Source: Sagittula stellata E-37 (GTDB taxonomy: Bacteria > Pseudomonadota > Alphaproteobacteria > Rhodobacterales > Rhodobacteraceae). Taken from it: a stretch of 64,000 nucleotides of DNA. The translations under genes were made by a program, and so were the position numbers. Of this stretch, positions 44,901-53,810 are shown in pieces. The stretch is from contig NZ_CP155730.1 of the NCBI RefSeq assembly GCF_039724765.1, positions 62,001-126,000 of the forward strand, given 5' to 3'. Under the pieces are notes generated by a model. That model was not told the origin of the DNA and made no database searches. It was given only the letters and a program-made list of their open reading frames with translations. Position 1 is the stretch's first letter. Every line of letters begins with the position of its first letter.

Positions 44901-46093
44901 GTATCCCTTTCGGTCTCATCATTGGAAAAAGCAGCCGTGCCCGCAGCGGCCGGGGCCGACCCCACAGGAAAAGGCCGTCCGGCATCCGGCAATTCGGGCA
45001 CGCCGGGCCCGACCGGCATGGGCGCGCGGTCGAGAAAGAAGGGAAGCCGGGGCACCGAGAGCGCACCGCTGGCATCCGAAAGTTGCGCCATGAAAGCGGG
45101 CACACCCAGGGCCGGGTCGCTGATGGCCTGGCCGACCGAATTGTAACAGGCGGCAGGCACACCGGCCCGGGTCAGGATAGACTCGCACTCGGCCGCCTCG
45201 CGCTCGGCCGTCCAGTCCTGGACGATCTGCATCAGGCTGTCCCAGTTTTCGTAGCGGCGGTCCACCGTGTCGAAGCGCGGATCGGCGGCAAGCTCTGGCC
45301 GCTCCATCGCCTGACAGAGGAACCGAAAATTCTTCGGCGTGGTTGGCGCCACCAGAACGAAGCCGTCCCGCGCTTTGAGGGGATGGTAGGCCGCACGCGG
45401 GCGCTCCGCTGGGAATTGCGCGGCCTGCACCTCGTAGACCATCATGTTGAACATGCCTGCCATAAGCGACAGATCGACGTGATGTCCCTTGCCGTCCTTG
45501 TCACGCTGGCGCAGGGCCCCGAGGATGCCGGAAAGCGCAAAGCTGGCACCAAGGGCATCGGCGACGAAGAGCACGCTGTTTCCCGGGGCAGCCTGATCCT
45601 TCTGGTATCCCATGTAGGCCATGTCGTACCCCGATAAGGCTTGGATCACCTGCGCATAGGCCGGGCGATCGCGCGAAGGGCTCTGCTGGCCAAATCCGGA
45701 GATCGAACAGTAGACCAGCCGCGGGTTCAGCGCCTTAGCAGCCTCCCAACCGAAGCCCAGGCGATCCATGACGCCGGGGCGGAAATTCTCGACCAGGACA
45801 TCCGCGCGCGCTATCAGATCCTGAAGACGGGCGATATCGTCGGGCGCCTTGAGGTCTAGCTGGAGGCTGGATTTGCCGGCGTTGAGCTGCGCAAAATAGG
45901 CGCTGCGGCCGTCTCGGAGCGGTGGCCGGGAGCGCATGTAGTCGCCGCCCGGCGGCTCGATCTTGACGACCTCCGCCCCCATGTCGGCGAGGTAACGCGC
46001 GCACAGTGGGCCCGCCATCATGGTGGTAAGGTCCACCACCATGATGTCCGACAGGATGTCGCCGGGAGTGGTTTGCGCGCGCGTCTCGGTCAT
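44897..46093 (-). CDS. CaiB/BaiF family CoA-transferase (class III), copy 1
   Basis: A 398-residue class III CoA-transferase. Family blocks are VVDLTTMMAGPLCARYLADM near residue 18, VVKIEPPGGDYMR, ENFRPGVMDRLG, YCSISGFGQQSPSRDRPAY and HHVDLSLMAGMFNMM. It moves CoA between acids through an aspartyl-anhydride intermediate. It is closely similar to the second copy at 53811. It lies two bases after the DctP gene and overlaps the dioxygenase gene, so it belongs to the same operon; it may activate the imported acid. Confidence 0.92.
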   Translation of the reverse strand: MTETRAQTTPGDILSDIMVVDLTTMMAGPLCARYLADMGAEVVKIEPPGGDYMRSRPPLRDGRSAYFAQLNAGKSSLQLDLKAPDDIARLQDLIARADVLVENFRPGVMDRLGFGWEAAKALNPRLVYCSISGFGQQSPSRDRPAYAQVIQALSGYDMAYMGYQKDQAAPGNSVLFVADALGASFALSGILGALRQRDKDGKGHHVDLSLMAGMFNMMVYEVQAAQFPAERPRAAYHPLKARDGFVLVAPTTPKNFRFLCQAMERPELAADPRFDTVDRRYENWDSLMQIVQDWTAEREAAECESILTRAGVPAACYNSVGQAISDPALGVPAFMAQLSDASGALSVPRLPFFLDRAPMPVGPGVPELPDAGRPFPVGSAPAAAGTAAFSNDETERDT

Positions 46094-46095
46094 GA

Positions 46096-47199
46096 TCAGT
46101 CGATCTTGACGAGCACATCGTTGTAGAGGCGCTCCGAGATTGCCTCATTGTCGTCGCCTGCCTCGGAGACGATTGCCTTCCACTTGTCCAGAAGCTCCAG
46201 GAAGGTATCGACCGTTTCGGCCGCGTCGGGCAAGCCGCGCTCTTCTGCCTGGGCCACAACGGCATCGCGGGTGTCGGCCGAGAACTGGTCGAGCACCGCC
46301 CGGATGTCTGGCCCCGCCTCGACGACCGTGTAGCCACTTGCCTCCGCGTTCGCCAGGACCACGTCGTCAGCCGCCTCGTAGGCCGCCGCGGACGAGATGG
46401 TGCCGTGGGCCGCCGCACGTTTCAACGCATCCTTCTGCGCGTCGTCGAGCACGTCCCATTTGTCGAGCGACACGTTGAGCAGAGGCCCGGCGAATGCCGT
46501 GCCCATGCCCATCAGCAGGACGTTATTGGCCACGTCGCCCATCGAGAAGGTGGTCAGCCAGCCCGGGGAGCCAAGCGTGCAGTCGACCTGGCCTCGCTGG
46601 AGCGCCTCATAGGTTTCCGTAATCGTCATGTTGACGGGCACCATGCCGAGCGCAGTGGCCAGCGTGCCGAAGTTGCCGGTCGCGCGCACCCGGAGACCCT
46701 GGAGATCGTCAAGCTTCGAAACGGGTTCGGAGCAGAGCAGCGAATAGGAGGAAACACCGTAGCCGCCGAGGTACTTGATGTTCCATTTCTCAAGCTCTTC
46801 CCGGCACCGAGGACATTTGAGAACGCTCATTTCCGTCGTGGCGGCGGCGACTGCGCGCGTATCCGCGGCGATCCCGGGTGCAAGGTTCGACGCAATGTTC
46901 TGCTGCGGAAGTTCCGAGGGGTAGTTGATCGACGAGATCAGCGCGCCATCGACCAGCCCGTCGCGCATCCCGCTGAGCGACGTCTGTGTTCCGACGACGG
47001 CGCCCCCGCTCAGAAGTTCGAACGTCAGGCTTCCGTCACTGAGGCGCTCGGCCTCGTCGATAAAGGGAATGATCCCCTGACCGACAAGCGTGGACGTCGG
47101 CGAACTGTAGGCGCCGTAGGCGATATGGACGTTTTCGGCGCTGACGGCAGTGGCCAGCGTCGAGGCGAAGACAAGTCCCAAAGTGAATTTATGTTGCAT
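46096..47199 (-). CDS. dctP: TRAP transporter solute-binding protein (DctP)
   Basis: A protein of 367 residues with a signal peptide (MQHKFTLGLVFASTLATAVSA). The DctP fold signature includes LQGLRVRATGNFGTLATALG near residue 160, whose first arginine normally binds the ligand carboxylate, and TYEALQRGQVDCTLGSPGW. A CPRC pair at about residue 123 is unusual for this family. AGGAGG precedes the ATG at 47199; an in-frame ATG at 47229 would put the ribosome site inside the gene. Its membrane partners DctQ and DctM are encoded in the divergent plus-strand operon at 50349-52165. Confidence 0.92.
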   Translation of the reverse strand: MQHKFTLGLVFASTLATAVSAENVHIAYGAYSSPTSTLVGQGIIPFIDEAERLSDGSLTFELLSGGAVVGTQTSLSGMRDGLVDGALISSINYPSELPQQNIASNLAPGIAADTRAVAAATTEMSVLKCPRCREELEKWNIKYLGGYGVSSYSLLCSEPVSKLDDLQGLRVRATGNFGTLATALGMVPVNMTITETYEALQRGQVDCTLGSPGWLTTFSMGDVANNVLLMGMGTAFAGPLLNVSLDKWDVLDDAQKDALKRAAAHGTISSAAAYEAADDVVLANAEASGYTVVEAGPDIRAVLDQFSADTRDAVVAQAEERGLPDAAETVDTFLELLDKWKAIVSEAGDDNEAISERLYNDVLVKID

Positions 47200-47312
47200 G
47201 TATTCCTCCCTGTTCGGGGAAGATGCCATGCGTTGGCGGATCGGGAAAATATGAACTGCCTGCAGAAGCGATACGCCAAAACTATCTGAGGTTCGTCTGT
47301 CGCTCAGTGGCG

Positions 47313-48314
47313 TCAGGCGCAGCCTTCGACCTGCAAATCCCGATCCGTCTGGAACAGCAAACCCTTGGCGACGTCGACCAGGCGCGGCAGACTTGTCGAA
47401 TCCGAGTCCTTGAGCCAGGCAAGCTGGATCGTCGACGTGGGCGTGCCCTCACGGAGCGGGATGTACCGGAGTTGATCCGTGTGGATCGACCTGACCGATG
47501 CAGGCACCATAGAAATGCCCATGCCCGCGGCAACGAGGCCCAAGAGCGTGTGCGTATCCGAAACCTCGTGCACGATGTTCGGCGTTGTGTTGCGGTTCGC
47601 CAAGACACTGAACATCTGGTGGCTGTAATCGCGGTTTACCGATGGGATGACCCGGATCAGCGGTTGCGACAACACCTGGTCCGCGGTCAGGATAGTCTGC
47701 TTGGCCAGGGGATGTTTTTTGGAAACCACCACGACGAAGGGTTCTTCGAGGAGCGTGTGCGTCTCTATCTCGGGATGAATGATCGGACCGCGCAGGATGC
47801 CCAGGTCGATCCGTTCCTCGCGCAGGGCTACGAGCTGCTGGCCGATGGTCATTTCCTGAAGATGGAAGCGAACCCTGGGATGCTGTGCGACAAAGGCTTC
47901 GAAGAGCTGGGGCACAACCGTGTAGATTGACGAGAAGATGGCCGCGACGGAAAGCGGCCCCTCTTCGCCACGCTTGATCGCGCCGACCAGTTCGGCCGCG
48001 ATCTGTGTATTGTTTATGATGCGTCGCGCGTAGAGGATGAAGGCTTCGCCCTCGGGTGTCAGCGAGACATGGCGGCGGCTGCGGTTGAGCAGCTTCACCC
48101 GAAGTTGTTGCTCCAGCACGAGGATCTGCTGGCTGAGCGGCGGTTGGGCGATGCCCATCTTCTCGGCCGCGCGGGTGAAATTCAGCTCCTCGGCGACGGC
48201 CAGGAAGTAGCGCAGCTGCCGCAACTCGATCCGGGGCAGATTTCCGTAGAGGTCCGTACGCGTGCTCGACGGGTCTACGAAAGCGGCAAGGCCGCCCTCT
48301 GTGGGTTCCGACAT
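47313..48314 (-). CDS. LysR-family regulator of the aromatic acid locus
   Basis: A 333-residue LysR protein. The helix-turn-helix region starts unusually late, at residue 29 (IELRQLRYFLAVAEELNFTR, then MGIAQPPLSQQILVLE), after a 28-residue N-terminal extension; the start is supported by GGGAGG a few bases before ATG 48314. The effector domain shows LSVAAIFSSIYTVVPQLFEA and LRGPIIHPEIETH. It lies between the two transport and catabolic arms and is divergent from the monooxygenase gene, so it probably controls both arms. Confidence 0.9.
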   Translation of the reverse strand: MSEPTEGGLAAFVDPSSTRTDLYGNLPRIELRQLRYFLAVAEELNFTRAAEKMGIAQPPLSQQILVLEQQLRVKLLNRSRRHVSLTPEGEAFILYARRIINNTQIAAELVGAIKRGEEGPLSVAAIFSSIYTVVPQLFEAFVAQHPRVRFHLQEMTIGQQLVALREERIDLGILRGPIIHPEIETHTLLEEPFVVVVSKKHPLAKQTILTADQVLSQPLIRVIPSVNRDYSHQMFSVLANRNTTPNIVHEVSDTHTLLGLVAAGMGISMVPASVRSIHTDQLRYIPLREGTPTSTIQLAWLKDSDSTSLPRLVDVAKGLLFQTDRDLQVEGCA

Positions 48315-48609
48315 ATCAATCCTCCCTGAACCCGCACTCCCCCGGGTTCTTCAGGCCAGGTGGTGGTCTGGCCGTAATGTCCGCACAGCCGCTCGCCTGC
48401 ATGGTCGCCTGCTAGCCTGCGGCTGGTCCTTTGTGTCCTTGGACATCTTATGGCGGCAGGACCCGGAAGCATAGATAGGTTCTCCATATCAGGATCTAAG
48501 GTTTCGGTCTTGGACAGCTCTCGCTCGCGCAACTTATGGATTGGTTCGACTTGGGGTCATGACACTCGATTGCCCCGGCTCACCGATGCAGGACACAACA
48601 GGACAGCGC
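48315..48609. promoter_or_regulatory. Divergent control region LysR / monooxygenase operon
   Basis: A 295-base region between divergent starts. It should hold the LysR binding sites and both promoters. Candidate AT-containing half sites occur around 48470-48495 (ATAGGTTCTCCATAT), but no clear long dyad or consensus promoter is visible, so this is assigned by position. Confidence 0.4.
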
Positions 48610-50352
48610 ATGACACAGCGACACATTCCGGTACTTATCGTCGGCGCAGGGCCAGTGGGCCTCTCGCTTGCCGGAGACCTTGCGACCCGCGGCATTCGCA
48701 GCCTGCTCATCGAAAAGACGGACGGCACGATCCTGCAACCTAAGATGGACATGGTCGGGGTCAGAACGATGGAGTTCTGCCGGAGATGGGGCATCGCCGA
48801 ATGGGTCGAGCAGTCTCCCTATCCGCGCGACTATCCGCAGGACAACGTCTGGCTGGAGTCCTTTACAGGCGTCGAGTTCGGGCGGGAGCCAATGGTATCC
48901 AAGGAGGAGGAGCCGCTGCCGAAGCAGAGCCCGCAAAAGCGCGAGCGGTGCCCGCAGGATATGTTCGATCCGATCCTGACGCGTTTCGTCCGCCAATTCG
49001 ACGAGTCCACTATCGAGTATGAGACGGAGCTGCAGTCGTTCACGCAATCCGCCAAGGGAGTGGTTGCCGAGCTCAGGCACAAGAACGGCACGCTCGAGAC
49101 GATCACGGCGGATTATCTGGTCGGAACCGACGGCGCCGCCAGCACGGTGCGCCGCGCGCTCGACATCCCGATGCATGGCCAGCCGGTGCTGACCTACACG
49201 ACCAACGTGATCTTCCGCTGCAAAGATCTGCCGTCGCTCCATGACAAGGGCAAGGCCTACCGCTTCATCTTCATCGGAGAGGAAGGCACCTGGCTGACCA
49301 TCGTGGCCATCGACGGCGCCGACCGCTGGCGCCTCTCCTATGTCGGATCGCAGGAACGGCGCACGCTGGAAGAGGCCGACATCCACAAGCTTATCCTGCG
49401 CGCCATGGGCAAGCCCTTCGAGTACGAAATCGAATCCGTGATGCCCTGGGTCCGCCGCGCACTTGTGGCCGAAACCTTCGGCAAGGGGCGGGTCTTCCTT
49501 GCCGGAGATGCCTGCCACCTGACATCGCCCACCGGCGGCTTCGGGATGAACACCGGGATCGCCGATGCGGTGGATCTCTCGTGGAAACTTGCAGCTGTTC
49601 TCGACGGCTGGGCCGATCCGGCGCTGCTCGAAAGCTACACGATCGAGCGCAAGCCCGTCGCGGTCCGAATGGTGACCGAGGCCAACCGAAACCTGAAGCG
49701 AATGCTGGCGACCCGCACCAAGGCGCCTGACCCGATCGCCTTCGATCCAAGCCCCGAAGGCGCCGCGGCCCGCAAGGCCTATGGCGACTGGTACACCGAG
49801 ACGATGCGCGCCGAGTGGTACTCTATTGGGATCCATCTCGGCTTCAACTACTACGAGTCCCCGGTGGTCTGCCCCGATGGCTCCGATAACCCGGATGACG
49901 ACGTGTCGAATTACGTACAGACAGGCCGGCCGGGACACCGGGCGCCACATGCCTGGCTCAAGGACGGGCAATCGACACTTGACCTTTTCGGCGAGGGGGT
50001 GACCCTGTTGCGTCTGTCCGCCGACGCTCCTTCTACCGACGGTTTCGGCGCTGCGGCCGGCGAACGGAGCATACCCTTGACGATCCACGACCTTTCCGCT
50101 CAAGGCGCCGAGATACACGATCTTTATGGGGCAGCACTTGTGCTGGTTCGACCCGACGGTCATGTGGGTTGGCGTGGCAACGTGGTCCCAGGGGACCCGG
50201 GCGGCGTGCTGGACACGCTGCGCGGAGCGAACCCATCACAAGCGGCCATTCTGCCCCCCGATCTGCCCGGGGAGGAACCACATGTGGATCTGCGGTTCGA
50301 AGACATAGAAAGCTTCGCCGGTCGCGACGAAGAAGTGAGGAGGAGAGGATGA
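48610..50352 (+). CDS. FAD-dependent aromatic monooxygenase (phenol hydroxylase/MhpA-like)
   Basis: A protein of 580 residues of the class A flavoprotein hydroxylases. The dinucleotide-binding motif VLIVGAGPVGLSLAGDLA is near residue 7, the DG motif is DYLVGTDGAASTVRRAL, and the second FAD motif is GRVFLAGDACHLTSPTGGFG near residue 297. The C-terminal thioredoxin-like region typical of larger members follows. It hydroxylates a phenolic acid or its CoA ester with NAD(P)H and oxygen. ATG 48610 (MTQRHIP) is preferred since AGGA lies six bases ahead; earlier in-frame starts exist. The stop overlaps dctQ (ATGA). Confidence 0.9.
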   Translation: MTQRHIPVLIVGAGPVGLSLAGDLATRGIRSLLIEKTDGTILQPKMDMVGVRTMEFCRRWGIAEWVEQSPYPRDYPQDNVWLESFTGVEFGREPMVSKEEEPLPKQSPQKRERCPQDMFDPILTRFVRQFDESTIEYETELQSFTQSAKGVVAELRHKNGTLETITADYLVGTDGAASTVRRALDIPMHGQPVLTYTTNVIFRCKDLPSLHDKGKAYRFIFIGEEGTWLTIVAIDGADRWRLSYVGSQERRTLEEADIHKLILRAMGKPFEYEIESVMPWVRRALVAETFGKGRVFLAGDACHLTSPTGGFGMNTGIADAVDLSWKLAAVLDGWADPALLESYTIERKPVAVRMVTEANRNLKRMLATRTKAPDPIAFDPSPEGAAARKAYGDWYTETMRAEWYSIGIHLGFNYYESPVVCPDGSDNPDDDVSNYVQTGRPGHRAPHAWLKDGQSTLDLFGEGVTLLRLSADAPSTDGFGAAAGERSIPLTIHDLSAQGAEIHDLYGAALVLVRPDGHVGWRGNVVPGDPGGVLDTLRGANPSQAAILPPDLPGEEPHVDLRFEDIESFAGRDEEVRRRG

Positions 50353-50858
50353 TCTGGCTAGACCGGATTGAGCGCGCCCTTGCGGCCGCAATGATGATGA
50401 TCGGTTGTTTGGCGTTGATCGCCACGGCCTTCCACGTCACCGCCAGCGTGGTCATGCGCTATGCGTTCAACACGCCACTGAACGCAACGCTCGAGATCGG
50501 CACTTTCTATTACATGGTCGCGATCTCCTTTCTGCCTCTTGCCTATACGCAGCTTGGCCGTGGCCACATCACCGTTGATTTCGTGGCGGAACTGCTTCCA
50601 GCAAGAGCCAACAAGGTGCTTCAGTTCATCGCGGATTGCCTGATGCTGGTGTTTCTCGTGTTGCTGACGCGCGGTGCTTGGATTTCGGCAATCGAGGCAA
50701 CTCGGCACAAAGAATACGCTTTTACGGCAAAGTTTGACCTGTTGCTCTGGCCGTCCCGCTGGATCCTGGTCGCTGCCATGGTGGCCTTCGTTCTCGTGCT
50801 GCTGGCACAGATCGTCCGGAGCGTCGCCGGCCGTGGCAACGGAATGGAAACGCCATGA
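50349..50858 (+). CDS. dctQ: TRAP transporter small permease (DctQ)
   Basis: A 169-residue protein with four membrane segments (about residues 10-35, 48-66, 90-108 and 130-152), as expected for DctQ. The conserved N-terminal pattern ALIATAFHVTASVVMRYAFNTP is present, together with LGRGHITVDFVAELL. It overlaps both neighbours by four bases, so monooxygenase, dctQ, dctM and the flavoprotein are one operon. Confidence 0.92.
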   Translation: MIWLDRIERALAAAMMMIGCLALIATAFHVTASVVMRYAFNTPLNATLEIGTFYYMVAISFLPLAYTQLGRGHITVDFVAELLPARANKVLQFIADCLMLVFLVLLTRGAWISAIEATRHKEYAFTAKFDLLLWPSRWILVAAMVAFVLVLLAQIVRSVAGRGNGMETP

Positions 50859-52165
50859 CCCCGCTGGCAATAGGCTTGATCGGACTGGCGGGGCTGTTCG
50901 TCCTGCTGGCTATTCGCCTTCCGGTCGGCATCTGTCTGGCTGTGGTTTCGTTCTGCGGGGTCTGGGCCATCCGGGGTGACCGCGCTGCCTTTGGCTTGCT
51001 GGAATCCCTGCCATATGACTTCGTGGCGCACTGGACGCTCTCGGCGATTCCGATGTTCCTGCTGATGGGTGCGATCGTGGCCCATTCGGGCATGACGACC
51101 GCGCTGTTCCGGGCGATGCGGATCTGGCTGGCCTGGCTGCCGGGTAGCCTTGCGGTGGCGACCAATTTCGCAGGGGCGGGATTTGCAGCCGCCAGCGGGT
51201 CCAGCATGGCGACCACGGCGACCCTTGGCCGCGTCGCCGTTCCCGAAATGCTGCGGCTCGGCTACAATCCGGGCCTCGCGACCGGGGTGTCGACCGCCGT
51301 GGGGACGCTCGGCGCGGTGATACCGCCCAGCATCATGATCGTTCTGTTCGCCATCTTCGCCCAGGTGCCTGTGGGGCAGGTGCTGATCGCCGGTATTGTG
51401 CCCGGACTGCTGACAGCCTTCGCCTACGCCGTGCTGATCGTGACCCGCTGCAAGCTCGACCCGAGCCTGGCCCCGCGGGACGTAGATCATGGCATGACAC
51501 GACGCGAGAAGCTGGCCCTGCTGCTGCCCGTCTGGCCTCTGCCGGTGCTCGTGATCGGCGTGATCGGGGGCATCTACAGCGGCATCACCACCGCGACCGA
51601 GGCGGGCGCGGCCGGTGTTGTGCTCGCTTTGATCCTGGGGCTGGTCCAGCGCAAGCTGACTTGGGAGGGCCTCAGGGCGAGCTTGATAGATTCCGCCCGC
51701 AGCACGGCAGCCCTCATGCTGATCGCAATTGGCGCGGCGATGCTCACCCGGTTTCTGGCATTCACCGGCATTCCGAACCTGCTGTCGGATGTCATCATCG
51801 CCTGGGGCGCCAGCCCTCTGGTGATCATCCTGGCCGTATCGGTCGCCTACCTGATCCTGGGTTGCTTCCTCGACCCGCTGGGCGTGCTGCTGCTGACCCT
51901 GCCGATCCTGCTGCCGATCTTCGATGCGGCGGACATGAACATGATCTGGGTGGGGATCATCCTGGTGAAGTTCATCGAGATCGGGATGCTGACGCCACCT
52001 GTTGGGCTGAACGTCTTCGTGATGAAGGGGATCATGGGCGATGAGGTCAGCCTGATTTCGATCTTCAAGGGCGTGACCTGGTTTCTGCTGGCAGAGGTCG
52101 TCGTGATGGCTATTCTGATCGGATTTCCGGCCGTCGTCACCTTCCTGCCTGAAATGATGCAATGA
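50855..52165 (+). CDS. dctM: TRAP transporter large permease (DctM)
   Basis: A 436-residue inner-membrane protein with about 12 helices. DctM features include AIPMFLLMGAIVAHSGMTTA near residue 60, GAGFAAASGSSMATTATLGRVA near 107-128, and GTLGAVIPPSIMIVLFA. It is the sodium-coupled channel part of the transporter whose binding protein is encoded at 46096. It overlaps the flavoprotein gene by four bases. Confidence 0.93.
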   Translation: MTPLAIGLIGLAGLFVLLAIRLPVGICLAVVSFCGVWAIRGDRAAFGLLESLPYDFVAHWTLSAIPMFLLMGAIVAHSGMTTALFRAMRIWLAWLPGSLAVATNFAGAGFAAASGSSMATTATLGRVAVPEMLRLGYNPGLATGVSTAVGTLGAVIPPSIMIVLFAIFAQVPVGQVLIAGIVPGLLTAFAYAVLIVTRCKLDPSLAPRDVDHGMTRREKLALLLPVWPLPVLVIGVIGGIYSGITTATEAGAAGVVLALILGLVQRKLTWEGLRASLIDSARSTAALMLIAIGAAMLTRFLAFTGIPNLLSDVIIAWGASPLVIILAVSVAYLILGCFLDPLGVLLLTLPILLPIFDAADMNMIWVGIILVKFIEIGMLTPPVGLNVFVMKGIMGDEVSLISIFKGVTWFLLAEVVVMAILIGFPAVVTFLPEMMQ

Positions 52166-53625
52166 CCAGAGAGGCACCCATGCCGGATCAAAACCGATCT
52201 GAACAGACCGACGTGCTTGTCATCGGAGCCGGCATGGCAGGTTACGCGGCGGCCATCGCCGCACGGGAGGCCGGCGCACGGGTCATCCTCGCCGAGAAGA
52301 TGGATCACGACGGCGGCAGTTCGATCCTGAGCGGAACGACCTTCGCCTTCGCTGGCACGCCGCTTCAGGCGACGCAGGGAATCGAGGACGACGCCGAGAC
52401 ACTGAGAGCCGACCTGCTTGAAGTTGGCGGACACAAGAACGACCCTGCCATGGTCGATCTCTACGTTGCGCATCAACTCGAAACGTTCGGCTGGTTGCGC
52501 GACATCGGGGTCGTCTTTCAGGAGGTGCAACTCAGCTCGAACATGTCGCGGCCCCGCAGCCACCCGGCAGTGCCCGCGCAGATCTTTCAAAGCCTGCGTG
52601 AGCGCGGGGCGGCACTCGGTCTCGATCTTCGCACCGGCTATGCCGCGCGGCGACTGATCCAGAGGTCCGATGGCACCGTGGCGGGTGCGGAATTCGACAC
52701 GCCAGACGGTCCGCTCGACATCCGCGCAAAGGGCGGGGTGATCCTGGCGACCGGCGGTTTCGCCCGCAGCGACAGGCTGGTTCAGACCTTCGCGCCCGAT
52801 CAGGCCCCCGCGCTCCGCCTCGGTGGGGCAGGGTCGCACGGAGACGGCCTGACGATGGCCTGGGCGCTTGGCGCCGACATGGCCGACATGGGCTATGCCA
52901 AGGCGACCTTCGGTATCGCCTATCCCGATTACCCGGGGTCGGGCCGCGCCGCGTTCGAGGACGACCGCGCCCTGTTGCATGCGATGTATCGCGGCGCCAT
53001 AGCCGTGAACCGCGAGGGGCAGCGCTTCATTGCGGAGTCGGCCTCCTACAAAGTGCTGGGCGACGCCTGCCTGAAGCAGCCCGATGCGCTGGCCTTCCAG
53101 ATCTTCGACTCGCAGGTCATGGCGGAATCGCGAGAGGCCCCCCGCACCCACAACTACCGCGCCGCCGAGGCCGCCGGGGTGCTGATCCGGGCCGACACGA
53201 TCGAGGCGCTGGCCGACGCGGCCGGACTTCCGGCCGAGGCGGTGACCGCTGCGGTCTCCGCCTACAACGCCGCCTGCGACGGCTCGCAGCCGGATGCCTT
53301 CGGACGCACGACGCTCGGCATGGGCTACGGCGCGCCGCGTCGGATCGACCAGGCGCCGTTTTACGCCTACCCCTGTACCTCGGGGCTCTTCAGTACCTAT
53401 TCGGGGCTGCGGACCGGAGCCGACCTTCAGGTCCGCAGGGTCGACGGCACCACAATCTGCGACCTCTACGCCGCCGGAGAGGTCCTGGGCGGCTTTCATG
53501 GCAAGGGCTACATGAGCGGATCGGCCATGGGCAAATCGGCGGTCTTCGGACGCCTCGCCGGCCAGTCGGCGGCCAACAAGGCGCTCGCCGCCAATGCGCG
53601 TTACGATGAGATCGACGCCCAGTGA
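52162..53625 (+). CDS. FAD-dependent oxidoreductase (fumarate reductase/ketosteroid dehydrogenase-like)
   Basis: A 487-residue flavoprotein of the FAD_binding_2 family. The motif VLVIGAGMAGYAAAIAARE is near residue 19, GGSSILSGTTFAFAG follows near residue 52, GGVILATGGFARSD lies in the middle, and CDLYAAGEVLGGFHGKGYMSG is the C-terminal FAD contact. The family includes fumarate, urocanate and tricarballylate dehydrogenases/reductases and ketosteroid dehydrogenases. It probably oxidises or reduces a C-C bond next to a carbonyl in the imported acid. It is the last gene of the plus arm. The 53626-53810 gap to the convergent CoA-transferase has no clear terminator. Confidence 0.88.
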   Translation: MTREAPMPDQNRSEQTDVLVIGAGMAGYAAAIAAREAGARVILAEKMDHDGGSSILSGTTFAFAGTPLQATQGIEDDAETLRADLLEVGGHKNDPAMVDLYVAHQLETFGWLRDIGVVFQEVQLSSNMSRPRSHPAVPAQIFQSLRERGAALGLDLRTGYAARRLIQRSDGTVAGAEFDTPDGPLDIRAKGGVILATGGFARSDRLVQTFAPDQAPALRLGGAGSHGDGLTMAWALGADMADMGYAKATFGIAYPDYPGSGRAAFEDDRALLHAMYRGAIAVNREGQRFIAESASYKVLGDACLKQPDALAFQIFDSQVMAESREAPRTHNYRAAEAAGVLIRADTIEALADAAGLPAEAVTAAVSAYNAACDGSQPDAFGRTTLGMGYGAPRRIDQAPFYAYPCTSGLFSTYSGLRTGADLQVRRVDGTTICDLYAAGEVLGGFHGKGYMSGSAMGKSAVFGRLAGQSAANKALAANARYDEIDAQ

Positions 53626-53810
53626 AAGAAGCTTGATCGCTGAAGACAGCCAGCGGGCCCGGTTCGGCACGCCGACCCGGCAGGAGAACCGTCTTTTGGC
53701 CGGACGTCAGCAGAGCGCACCCGATGGCACACGGACGCGACATCACCCGCAGCAGGATCCAGGCGCTTTCCCGGACGCCATCATCCGCCCGGCAGAGGGT
53801 TGCCGGCCCG

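Noticed and set aside
50621..52177. Minus-strand open frame of about 518 codons opposite dctQ and dctM
   Set aside because: Antisense of two well-supported membrane protein genes; polar, H/Q-rich translation with no domain.
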